From assembly GCA_036260395.1 (NCBI GenBank), contig DASZZY010000053.1, positions 1 through 5,742 of the forward strand: a stretch of DNA of 5,742 bases, given 5' to 3'. The notes under the pieces were generated by a model, which was not told where the DNA came from, searched no databases, and saw only the letters and a list, made by a program, of their open reading frames with translations. Below are positions 1 through 5,260 of this stretch, piece after piece. Source of the stretch: DASZZY01 sp036260395 (GTDB lineage: Bacteria > Actinomycetota > UBA4738 > CALAEC01). The position numbers and the translations under genes are program-made. The stretch's first letter is position 1, and each line of letters opens with the position of its first letter.

Positions 1-508
1 GACAGGCCCGCGATGTTCAGTGTGAAGAAGGCAGCGATCACGGGCTCCGGGATCGCTGCGACCCTGCTCGGCACGACCGCCTCGAGCCCCAGGGACGCCG
101 CCACGACCGCGAGGTAGGCGGCGAGCCAGAACCCTGCGGCGCGGACGCCCTGGTACATGAGGGCGCCCAGCGGCGCCATCATGGCCCACAGGATCACGGC
201 GCTGGAAGGACGAAGCCGCCCAGGCTCCACTGCAGCAGTGACGGCAGCAGCAGCATCAGGAGGAGCTGGACAAACCGGAAGAGGCGGTACCGCTTGGTTC
301 GGAAGAAGAACGCCAGGCTCAGCACCGTGAACGCCGCGTACCCGAACGGGAAGGCGGCCGGAAGCCGGAGCCCGAGCGACCAGTACGTCGCCCCCCACAG
401 GACGCCGAGGGCCGCGGTGGCGCTGGCGGCCAGGGTCAGGGTGCCCTTGCGGAGGCGCTCGTCGGCGTCGTCGCCCGGAAGCGCCGCTGCCGACGCGAGC
501 CGGTCGAT
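1..508 (-). pseudogene. N-terminal membrane domain of a putative adenylate/guanylate cyclase, frameshifted and partial
   Basis: Translation leftward from about 508 gives a short cytoplasmic lead with DDADERLRKG, then hydrophobic segments at about residues 23-43, 50-69 and 77-96, ending in LLQWSLGGFV. That frame stops at 194-196 (TGA). The adjacent frame continues without a stop as SSAVILWAMMAPLGALMYQG and two further hydrophobic segments to the left edge. The two halves together look like the six-helix N-terminal module I recall from actinobacterial class III adenylate/guanylate cyclases, in which GGFV, one residue and SSAV are contiguous. The catalytic domain would lie beyond position 1, so the cyclase assignment rests on the membrane part alone. 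One base is missing at about 204-208. No ATG, GTG or TTG occurs in frame between the sat stop and the conserved region; 508 marks an ATC and is only a nominal edge. It is either a decayed gene or a sequencing/assembly indel. The gene follows sat on the same strand but has no evident functional link to it. Confidence 0.68.
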
Positions 509-543
509 CCCTCCGCGAAGGTTCGCGTCTCCCCCCGGGGAGG

Positions 544-1713
544 CTATCCCTCGTCGCCCTCGCGGGCCATGGCCTCGATCAGCACGTCGGCTACCTCCGG
601 GCGGCTGAACTCGGGAGGCGGGCGCTCGCCGCCGCGGAGCATCTCGCGGACCTTGGTCCCCGACAGCGTGAGGCGGTCCTCGTCGCCGTGGGGGCAGATC
701 TTCCCCGTGGCCATCCCCTCGCACCGGTGGCACCAGAACGCGTGGTCGAAGAACAGCGGCGTGATGCCCAGGTCGTCGCGGTCGAACCGGTCGAAGATGA
801 GCTGGGCGTCGAACGTCCCGTAGAAGTTCCCCACGCCGGCGTGGTCGCGGCCCACGATGAAGTGCGTGCACCCGTAGTTCTTCCGGACGAGCGCGTGGAA
901 GATCGCCTCCTTCGGACCGGCGTACCGCATCGCGGCGGGGAACACCGAAAGCAGGACGCGTTCGGGCGGGTAGTAGCCGGCCAGCAGGATCTCGTAGCAC
1001 CGCATCCGCACGTCGGCGGGGACATCGTCCTCCTTGGTCTCCCCGACCAGCGGGTGAAGCAGTAGCCCGTCGACGACCTCCAGCGCGCACTTCTGGATGT
1101 ACTCGTGGGCCCGGTGGACGGGGTTCCGGGTCTGGAAGCCGACCACCCGGCGCCAGCCGCGCTCGGCGAACGCCTGCCGCGTCTGCGCCGGCGTCAGCCG
1201 CCGCTCGAGGAACGACGTGTGCTCGGGGAGCCGGAGCGCCCGGACGCGGCCGCCCAGGACCCAGTCGCCGGCCCGGTCGAGGGCCGCCACGCCGGGATGA
1301 GCGCGGTCGACCGTCCCGAACACCGCCTGGGCCTCGAGCTCTCGGTCGCGGCGGTACACCTGCTCGACGTCGAGCAGGGCCACCGCCCGCCCGTCGATCG
1401 TCAGCGTCACCGTGTCGGACCGCCCGATCCGCTTGAGGCCGTCGTCGTCGGTCGAGATCGTGACGGGGAGGCTCCACACCAGCCCCGACGACAGCCGCAT
1501 GTCGTCGAGGACGGCCTGGTAGTCCTTCTCGACCATGAAGCCCTGGAGCGGCGAGAGCGCGCCGGTGGCCAGCATCTCGAGGTCGGCGGCCTCGCGCACG
1601 CTCAGGGCCAGCTTCGGCCGGTGCTCGGCCTCGTCGGCGGCAGCCTCGGCCTCGGGGCCGTCCAGCAGCAGGTTCACCAGCTCGCCGCCATGGGCGGGGA
1701 TCGTCTCGGTCAT
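544..1713 (-). CDS. sat: Sulfate adenylyltransferase (ATP sulfurylase)
   Basis: This 389-residue protein makes adenylyl sulfate (APS) and pyrophosphate from ATP and sulfate, the activating step of sulfate assimilation in the cytoplasm. It is the single-chain Sat type, unrelated to CysD/CysN, and of normal length. A PUA-like N-terminal domain (about residues 1-180, with LSPLQGFM near 53-60) precedes the nucleotidyltransferase domain. That domain has the nucleotide-binding motif QTRNPVHRAHE at 194-204 and GRDHAGVG at 288-295, with LSGTKVREML near the C-terminus. Cys328, Cys331, Cys340 and His342 form a CxxC-x8-CxH cluster like the zinc site of some bacterial and archaeal Sat enzymes. No APS kinase domain is fused. 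The ATG start has a GAGGA ribosome site 8 nt upstream (1722-1726). The gene is divergent from the cysH-type reductase that would use its product. The identification is firm; the zinc site is inferred from spacing. Confidence 0.97.
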   Translation of the reverse strand: MTETIPAHGGELVNLLLDGPEAEAAADEAEHRPKLALSVREAADLEMLATGALSPLQGFMVEKDYQAVLDDMRLSSGLVWSLPVTISTDDDGLKRIGRSDTVTLTIDGRAVALLDVEQVYRRDRELEAQAVFGTVDRAHPGVAALDRAGDWVLGGRVRALRLPEHTSFLERRLTPAQTRQAFAERGWRRVVGFQTRNPVHRAHEYIQKCALEVVDGLLLHPLVGETKEDDVPADVRMRCYEILLAGYYPPERVLLSVFPAAMRYAGPKEAIFHALVRKNYGCTHFIVGRDHAGVGNFYGTFDAQLIFDRFDRDDLGITPLFFDHAFWCHRCEGMATGKICPHGDEDRLTLSGTKVREMLRGGERPPPEFSRPEVADVLIEAMAREGDEG

Positions 1714-1721
1714 GGGCGTGA

Positions 1722-1752
1722 TCCTCGTCGGGTCGGGGACGGGGGAAGGATA
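1722..1752 (-). promoter_or_regulatory. sat promoter -10 element and ribosome binding site
   Basis: On the minus strand a TATCCT hexamer (1752 to 1747) fits the actinobacterial -10 pattern TANNNT. It would start a transcript about 27 nt before the sat ATG. That leader contains GAGGA (1726 to 1722) at 8 nt spacing, so sat would have a conventional leader. I see no good -35 hexamer at 16-18 bp. The call rests on pattern alone. Confidence 0.45.
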
Positions 1753-1769
1753 CCGTCCCGGACCCGGGG

Positions 1770-1804
1770 ATGACGACGGGGCCCCCGCTCGGTACCCTGG
1801 GGCC
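1770..1804 (+). promoter_or_regulatory. Candidate leaderless promoter of the APS reductase gene
   Basis: ATGACG (1770-1775; five of six positions match TTGACN) is followed by exactly 17 bp and then TACCCT (1793-1798; matches TANNNT). Six bases later comes the GTG at 1805, where transcription would be expected to begin. No Shine-Dalgarno sequence precedes this GTG, as expected for a leaderless mRNA. The -35 lies about 18 bp from the -10 of the divergent sat promoter, so a regulator bound here could affect both genes. Confidence 0.55.
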
Positions 1805-2536
1805 GTGGACCGGCCGCTCTCCGATCCCCAGATCCAGGAGCTGAACGAGCGCTTCGAGGGTCAGCCACCGGAGGTGGCCCTCCGCTGGCTGCTCGAGGAG
1901 GCGGCGATCCCGAGGGTCGCCGCGGCCTCGGCGTTCCAGGCGGAGGGCACGTGCCTCCTCGACATGGCCGTGGCCATCCGCCCCGACCTCCCGGTGTTGT
2001 TCCTGGACACGGGGTTCCACTTCCGGGAGACCCTGGCGTTCCGCGACGAGCTCGCCCGGCGGCTGCACCTCAACGTGGTGGACCTCCGCGGCGAGTACAC
2101 CCCCGAGTCACAGGCCGCGGCGTTCGGCGATCGGCTCTACGAGACCGATCCCGACCTGTGCTGCCGCCTCAACAAGGTCCTCCCGTTCACGCGGGCGCTC
2201 CACCACTACGACGCGTGGGTCACCGCGCTCCGGCGAGACTCGTCGCCCAGCCGGGCCGGGACGCCGATCCTCGAGCAGTACGAGCTGGAGCCCGGGCGCA
2301 CGATGCTCAAGCTGAACCCGATGGCGTCCTGGACCCGCCGGGACGTGTGGGCGTACCTGCGCGAGCGAGACCTCCCGCACCACCCGCTCTACGACCTGGG
2401 CTACGCGCAGATCGGCTGCGCGCCCTGCACCCGGCTGGTGTTCCCGGGCGAGGACGAGCGGGCCGGCCGCTGGGACGGCGCGCAGAAGGTGGAGTGCGGC
2501 ATCCACGAGCACGCCCCGGCGCCGGCGCAGAGCTGA
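1805..2536 (+). CDS. cysH: [4Fe-4S] adenylyl-sulfate reductase (CysH family)
   Basis: The 243-residue product belongs to the CysH family, which reduces APS or PAPS to sulfite using thioredoxin-type electrons. It has the N-terminal nucleotide loop (SAFQAEG near 42-48), LFLDTGFHFRET at 66-76, and ALRRDSSPSRAGTP at 141-154. Cys119-Cys120 and CAPC at 205-208 form the CC/CxxC set that binds a [4Fe-4S] cluster in APS reductases and is absent from PAPS reductases. The active-site cysteine is in ECGIH (Cys231). APS is therefore the expected substrate, which agrees with the divergent sat and no APS kinase in view. The GTG at 1805 is chosen because homology begins just after it and a promoter-like element ends 6 nt before it. 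The frame stays open upstream, but only as antisense to sat. It converges on the DUF2993 gene with 25 bp between the stops. Confidence 0.95.
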   Translation: MDRPLSDPQIQELNERFEGQPPEVALRWLLEEAAIPRVAAASAFQAEGTCLLDMAVAIRPDLPVLFLDTGFHFRETLAFRDELARRLHLNVVDLRGEYTPESQAAAFGDRLYETDPDLCCRLNKVLPFTRALHHYDAWVTALRRDSSPSRAGTPILEQYELEPGRTMLKLNPMASWTRRDVWAYLRERDLPHHPLYDLGYAQIGCAPCTRLVFPGEDERAGRWDGAQKVECGIHEHAPAPAQS

Positions 2537-2561
2537 GCTGGCCGCGAGTCCGCCGTCCCGC

Positions 2562-3341
2562 CTACCCGCCGGCGGGGATCTCGACGTCGGCGATCCGCAC
2601 GAACAGCCGCGCCGTGCCCTGGCGAACGGCCAGCCGCTCGTAGCGGAGGCCTGGGAGCAGCTCGGGGAGCGCGACGTCGAGCGCGAAGGCCGACGCGGGC
2701 ACGGCGATGGTCCCCCCCGCCCGGACCGTCCGCGGGCGGAACCGCAGGGCCCCGCGCCGGAGCTCCAGCGGGCCGGTGGCCGAGACGTCGACCTCCTCGG
2801 GGCCCACCGAGATCGTCGTCAGGACGCGGACCGTCCTCCCCTCGAACCGAACGTCTACCGGATGGCCCTCGGCCTGGAGGAACGCCGAGAGGTCGTCCTC
2901 GGTGACCATGGCGTGCCCCGAGCCACGCTCGGCGTGGAACGAGCCCGTCCCGCCGAGCAGCGCGCCGACCGAGAACGTGACGTCGCGCAGATCGAGCGTC
3001 ACATCGCGCAGGACGAGGCCGCCGGCGCCGAGGGCCTCCGCCTGGAGCTCGACCTGGTCGAAGCGGCCGGCCGCGACGCGGAACAGGAAGGGGAAGCCGT
3101 GGAGGTCGACGTCCGGCTCTCCCGAGACCGCGAGCCCCTCGGCGATCCGCGACGCCAGCGCGGACTCGGCCCACGCCCGGACGCCGAAGTCGGCGCCCAG
3201 GAACAGCACCACCAGGACCGCGAGCACGACCAGCGCCCTCCTGGCCCAGCGCCCGCCCGGATCACGCCTCAGGACGGCCCCGTCCCCCGCATGCCGGGAG
3301 CGTACACGCGCCCGGGGATTACGCGGATCCCCCGCCGGCAC
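2562..3341 (-). CDS. DUF2993 / LmeA-like membrane-anchored envelope protein
   Basis: As read from the GTG at 3341 the product has 259 residues. It has a basic N-terminus, one hydrophobic segment at about 33-50 (RALVVLAVLVVLFLGADFGV), then a beta-rich extracytoplasmic domain. DVDLHGFPFLFRVAAGRFDQ fits the DUF2993 signature (a GFPFL turn followed by G-x-[YF]). Mycobacterial LmeA, a member of this family, acts in lipomannan elongation and binds phosphoinositides. Whether this protein shares that role is unknown. It is the last gene of the four-gene run. The start is uncertain: GTG 3341 has no ribosome site and sits in a hairpin, overlapping the MGMT gene by 23 nt. A better placed ATG at 3292 is out of frame by one base, and correcting it would give a more usual short N-terminus. 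The domain call is good; the first ~25 residues should not be trusted. Confidence 0.83.
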   Translation of the reverse strand: MPAGDPRNPRARVRSRHAGDGAVLRRDPGGRWARRALVVLAVLVVLFLGADFGVRAWAESALASRIAEGLAVSGEPDVDLHGFPFLFRVAAGRFDQVELQAEALGAGGLVLRDVTLDLRDVTFSVGALLGGTGSFHAERGSGHAMVTEDDLSAFLQAEGHPVDVRFEGRTVRVLTTISVGPEEVDVSATGPLELRRGALRFRPRTVRAGGTIAVPASAFALDVALPELLPGLRYERLAVRQGTARLFVRIADVEIPAGG

Positions 3342-3352
3342 CGGGCCGGCGG
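3314..3352 (-). other. Two tandem hairpins at the MGMT/DUF2993 junction
   Basis: Bases 3332-3339 (CCGCCGGC) pair perfectly with 3345-3352 (GCCGGCGG) around a 5-nt loop. Bases 3314-3319 (GGGGAT) pair with 3327-3332 (ATCCCC) around a 7-nt loop. The first hairpin holds the candidate GTG start of the DUF2993 gene and the second holds the MGMT stop codon (3319-3321). No T-run follows on the minus strand, so a classic intrinsic terminator is not supported. They could lower translation of the downstream gene or stabilise an mRNA end, or be chance in GC-rich DNA. Confidence 0.4.
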
Positions 3353-3930
3353 AGCGCTCCCTCCAGCGCGAGCAGGAACCGCTTGCGCTCCAGCCCGCCG
3401 GTGTACCCGCCCAGGCCGCCGCCCGAGTGGACGACCCGGTGGCAGGGAACCACGATCGGGATCGGGTTGGCGCCCAGCGCGTTACCGGCGGCCCGGCTGG
3501 CCCGGGGGCTCCCGGCCCGGCCGGCCACATCGCGATACGTGGACACCGCGCCGAACGGGATCCTCGAGGTCGCGCGGAGCACCCGACGGGTGAACCCCTG
3601 GACCAGCGCCAGGTCGATCCCGACGTCGAAGCGCCGGCGCCGGCCGTCGAAGTACTCGTCGAGCTCGCGCCGGGCCTCGTCCAGCGCGCCCGGCGCCTCC
3701 AGCACGCGGGGCGAGACCCCCGCGGCCAGGTGCTCGAGCACGGCGTCCGTGCGCTCGTCCGGGTAGGCGAGCCGCACCACTCCCCGGGCGGTGGCCGCCA
3801 GCAGCAGCGGGCCGATCGGGGAATCGACGCTGGCGTAGGCGACGTCGACGAGCCCGTCGCGTCGCGCCCGCTCCGCGAACCGCACGCCGGCCGCTCCCGC
3901 GGCATCCTCCAGCCGGGTGTCCTCCGTCAC
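3319..3930 (-). CDS. Methylated-DNA--[protein]-cysteine S-methyltransferase (MGMT/Ogt family)
   Basis: This 203-residue protein should remove methyl groups from O6-methylguanine in DNA and transfer them irreversibly to its own cysteine. The N-terminal RNase-H-like domain runs from about residue 30 (VAYASVDSPIGPLLLAAT) to about 105. The C-terminal DNA-binding/catalytic domain includes RIPFGAVSTYRDVA at 123-136, the helix-turn-helix region SPRASRAAGNALGANPIP, and the catalytic PCHRVV with Cys163. GLGGYTGGLERKRFLL follows near 173-187. An extra ~28-residue N-terminal stretch rich in charged residues and alanine precedes the usual domain. The GTG start overlaps the sigma factor stop as GTGA and has GGGAGG (3943 to 3938) at 7 nt spacing, which makes the start secure. 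Close coupling to the sigma gene suggests co-expression in an alkylation or stress response; that role is inference. Confidence 0.95.
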   Translation of the reverse strand: MTEDTRLEDAAGAAGVRFAERARRDGLVDVAYASVDSPIGPLLLAATARGVVRLAYPDERTDAVLEHLAAGVSPRVLEAPGALDEARRELDEYFDGRRRRFDVGIDLALVQGFTRRVLRATSRIPFGAVSTYRDVAGRAGSPRASRAAGNALGANPIPIVVPCHRVVHSGGGLGGYTGGLERKRFLLALEGALRRPGAGGGSA

Positions 3931-4427
3931 GTCAGCACCTCCCGAAGTCGCTTGAAGGCCTCCCGGACGTTTTGCCGGGCCGCCGCCTCGGAGCTGCCCA
4001 GCGCCCGCCCGATGTCGCGGTAGGGCAGCCCCACCTCGTACCGCATGACCACCGCGGCGCGCTGCTTGGGCGGCAGCCCCCGGACGGCCCCCCACACCGA
4101 CGGGTCGGGGAGGGACGGCGGCGGCGCGATGCCGTCGGGCAGCTCGGCCACCGGGACCGGGCGCCGGCTGGCCCGGCGGAGCGCATCGAGCGCCTTGCGG
4201 TGGGCGATCGTCATCAGCCAGCCACGCAGGTTCGCGGCGTCCTGAAGCCTCGGGTATGCCCGCAGCGCCGACAGGAACGTCTCCTGGAAGCAGTCCTCGG
4301 CGACCAGGCGGCCCACCAAGGCCACCAGGAACCGGTAGACGTCCGCCCGGTGGGCATCGAGCAGGTGCTGGAACGGCGGCAACCCCACGGTGATGGAACG
4401 CCGCGGCCGGCCGATCCGTGAGGTCAC
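3927..4427 (-). CDS. ECF-type RNA polymerase sigma factor (sigma-70 family)
   Basis: This 166-residue protein has only the two domains expected of an extracytoplasmic-function sigma factor. Region 2 spans about residues 24-90 (LVAEDCFQETFLSALRAY at 41-58, then NLRGWLMTIAHRKALDALRR). Region 4 spans about 112-162, with LPPKQRAAVVMRYEVGLPYR and a helix-turn-helix in DIGRALGSSEAAARQNV. A short proline-rich linker joins them. It would direct RNA polymerase to a small regulon. The GTG at 4427 overlaps the hydrolase stop as GTGA; a second in-frame GTG at 4388 (153 residues) is possible, and neither has a strong ribosome site of its own, so coupling is likely. No gene for a zinc-binding or membrane anti-sigma factor lies beside it, which is unusual for this class. 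The family is firm; regulon and signal are unknown. Confidence 0.93.
   Translation of the reverse strand: MTSRIGRPRRSITVGLPPFQHLLDAHRADVYRFLVALVGRLVAEDCFQETFLSALRAYPRLQDAANLRGWLMTIAHRKALDALRRASRRPVPVAELPDGIAPPPSLPDPSVWGAVRGLPPKQRAAVVMRYEVGLPYRDIGRALGSSEAAARQNVREAFKRLREVLT
3928..3943 (-). promoter_or_regulatory. Ribosome binding site of the MGMT gene inside the sigma gene
   Basis: GGGAGG (3943 to 3938) lies 7 nt before the MGMT GTG (3930 to 3928), within the last codons of the sigma gene. The sigma stop TGA shares bases with the start as GTGA. Translation can therefore be both re-initiated and started directly, and this fixes the MGMT start. Confidence 0.75.
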
Positions 4428-5236
4428 GCCCGGGTCGACACGCCCTCGGGCGAGCCGCCGTCGATCACCCGGAGTAGGCGCCGGGCCAGGAGCTCGGCGA
4501 ACGCCGGTGTGAACCCGTCCTCGGCGTGCCCGAACGGCCGGCCCAGCAGCAGGCGCTTCGGCTCCCCGGCGCGTTCGTAGAGGCGCCGGGCCTCCGAGGG
4601 GTGGAAGAAGTGGTCGTCCCGGCCGTGCACCAGGATGAGCGGCGTGGGGGCGATCCGGCCGACCACGTCCTCGGGCTCCTCCGGCCACCCCCACTCGGCG
4701 GCGCACCGGACCCCGATCCCCCGGCCCACGCGCCGGCCCGCGGCCGTGGACGTCAGCCAGCGGATCTGGCGGACCGGCCGAGAGGTGTGGCCATCCCACC
4801 GCGCCGGCGAGGAGATGGCGACCACCGCGTCGACGCCCCCACGCAGCGCCGCCTGGCGGAGCACGGCGATCCCGCCCATCGAGGCGCCCACCGTGGCCAC
4901 CGTGCGGTGCCCCTCGCTCCGGGCCAGGCGGACGACCGCGTCGACGTCGAGGTACTCGCGGTCGCCGAACGTGCACAGCCCGCCGCTCCTCCCGTGGCCG
5001 CGGAGGTCCACGGCGTAGACCTGGAACCACCTGGCCATCTCCTCGACGAACCGGACGATCCGCTCCTTGCGGTGCCACCCGAGGAACCCGTGGCAGAACA
5101 CCAGGGCCGGCCCCACCCGGCCCACCCGGGACCCCACGAGGTCCACGCCGTCCTCGGCGACCAGGCGGAACGGCTCGGCGGACCGGTACGACCGTGACAG
5201 CAGGGCGACCGCGTAGGACACGGTTCGAGCGTACAT
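4424..5236 (-). CDS. Alpha/beta-fold hydrolase
   Basis: This is a 270-residue serine hydrolase of the alpha/beta fold with no signal peptide. FCHGFLGW (47-54) supplies the oxyanion HG motif and VYAVDLRGHGRSGG (73-86) is the usual strand-4 region. VGASMGG (116-122) is the nucleophile elbow with Ser119. HGRDDHFF (204-211) gives the acid, Asp207 or Asp208, and FGHAEDG (235-241) gives the catalytic His237. A cap region of about 60 residues sits between the elbow strand and the acid. The substrate cannot be told from the sequence; an esterase, lipase or related peptidase-like activity is possible. ATG 5236 is used, directly preceded by AGGGG without spacing. GTG 5221 (265 residues) lies 6 nt behind TACGCT and may be a leaderless start. 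It is first in a four-gene run and its stop overlaps the sigma start. Confidence 0.92.
   Translation of the reverse strand: MYARTVSYAVALLSRSYRSAEPFRLVAEDGVDLVGSRVGRVGPALVFCHGFLGWHRKERIVRFVEEMARWFQVYAVDLRGHGRSGGLCTFGDREYLDVDAVVRLARSEGHRTVATVGASMGGIAVLRQAALRGGVDAVVAISSPARWDGHTSRPVRQIRWLTSTAAGRRVGRGIGVRCAAEWGWPEEPEDVVGRIAPTPLILVHGRDDHFFHPSEARRLYERAGEPKRLLLGRPFGHAEDGFTPAFAELLARRLLRVIDGGSPEGVSTRA
5219..5233 (-). promoter_or_regulatory. Candidate -10 element of the hydrolase-sigma-MGMT operon
   Basis: On the minus strand TACGCT (5233 to 5228) fits TANNNT and is followed by CGAACC and then GTG (5221 to 5219). This repeats the geometry in front of the APS reductase gene. No convincing -35 is seen at 16-18 bp (CCGACG lies about 15 bp away). 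If used, the hydrolase mRNA would be leaderless from GTG 5221 rather than starting at ATG 5236. Confidence 0.35.
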
Positions 5237-5245
5237 CCCCTGTGC

Positions 5246-5251
5246 TACCGT
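5246..5251 (+). promoter_or_regulatory. Candidate -10 element of the GlnR-like regulator gene
   Basis: TACCGT fits TANNNT and lies 9 nt before the GTG at 5261, close to the distance expected for a leaderless or very short leader. There is no Shine-Dalgarno sequence. The -35 region would fall inside the hydrolase start region (about 5223-5229) and matches the consensus poorly. The two divergent promoters would overlap almost completely. Confidence 0.35.
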
Positions 5252-5260
5252 CGGCCCGCG

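Noticed and set aside
194..211. Programmed -1 ribosomal frameshift at the cyclase break
   Set aside because: The site lacks a slippery X XXY YYZ heptamer, and slipping from GTC CTT would re-pair poorly; mutation or sequencing error is simpler.
1105..1773. Plus-strand open frame antisense to sat
   Set aside because: Low-complexity composition typical of the opposite strand of a GC-rich gene; sat on the other strand has full family motifs.
544..2068. A long minus-strand open frame that begins opposite the reductase gene and runs through sat in another frame
   Set aside because: Arg/Pro/Gly-rich translation with no recognisable motif until about position 500. It is a GC-rich shadow of sat and the reductase gene; only its last ~100 residues (the cyclase part) are real.
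2565..2576. Perfect 12-bp palindrome CCCGCCGGCGGG between the convergent genes, considered as a terminator
   Set aside because: It allows only a 4-bp stem with a 4-nt loop, has no T-run, and encodes the last residues of the DUF2993 protein; such palindromes arise easily at this GC content.
2707..4023. Plus-strand open frame of 438 codons antisense to the DUF2993 and MGMT genes
   Set aside because: No domain-like sequence, biased Arg/Pro/Ser content, and three well-supported genes lie on the other strand.
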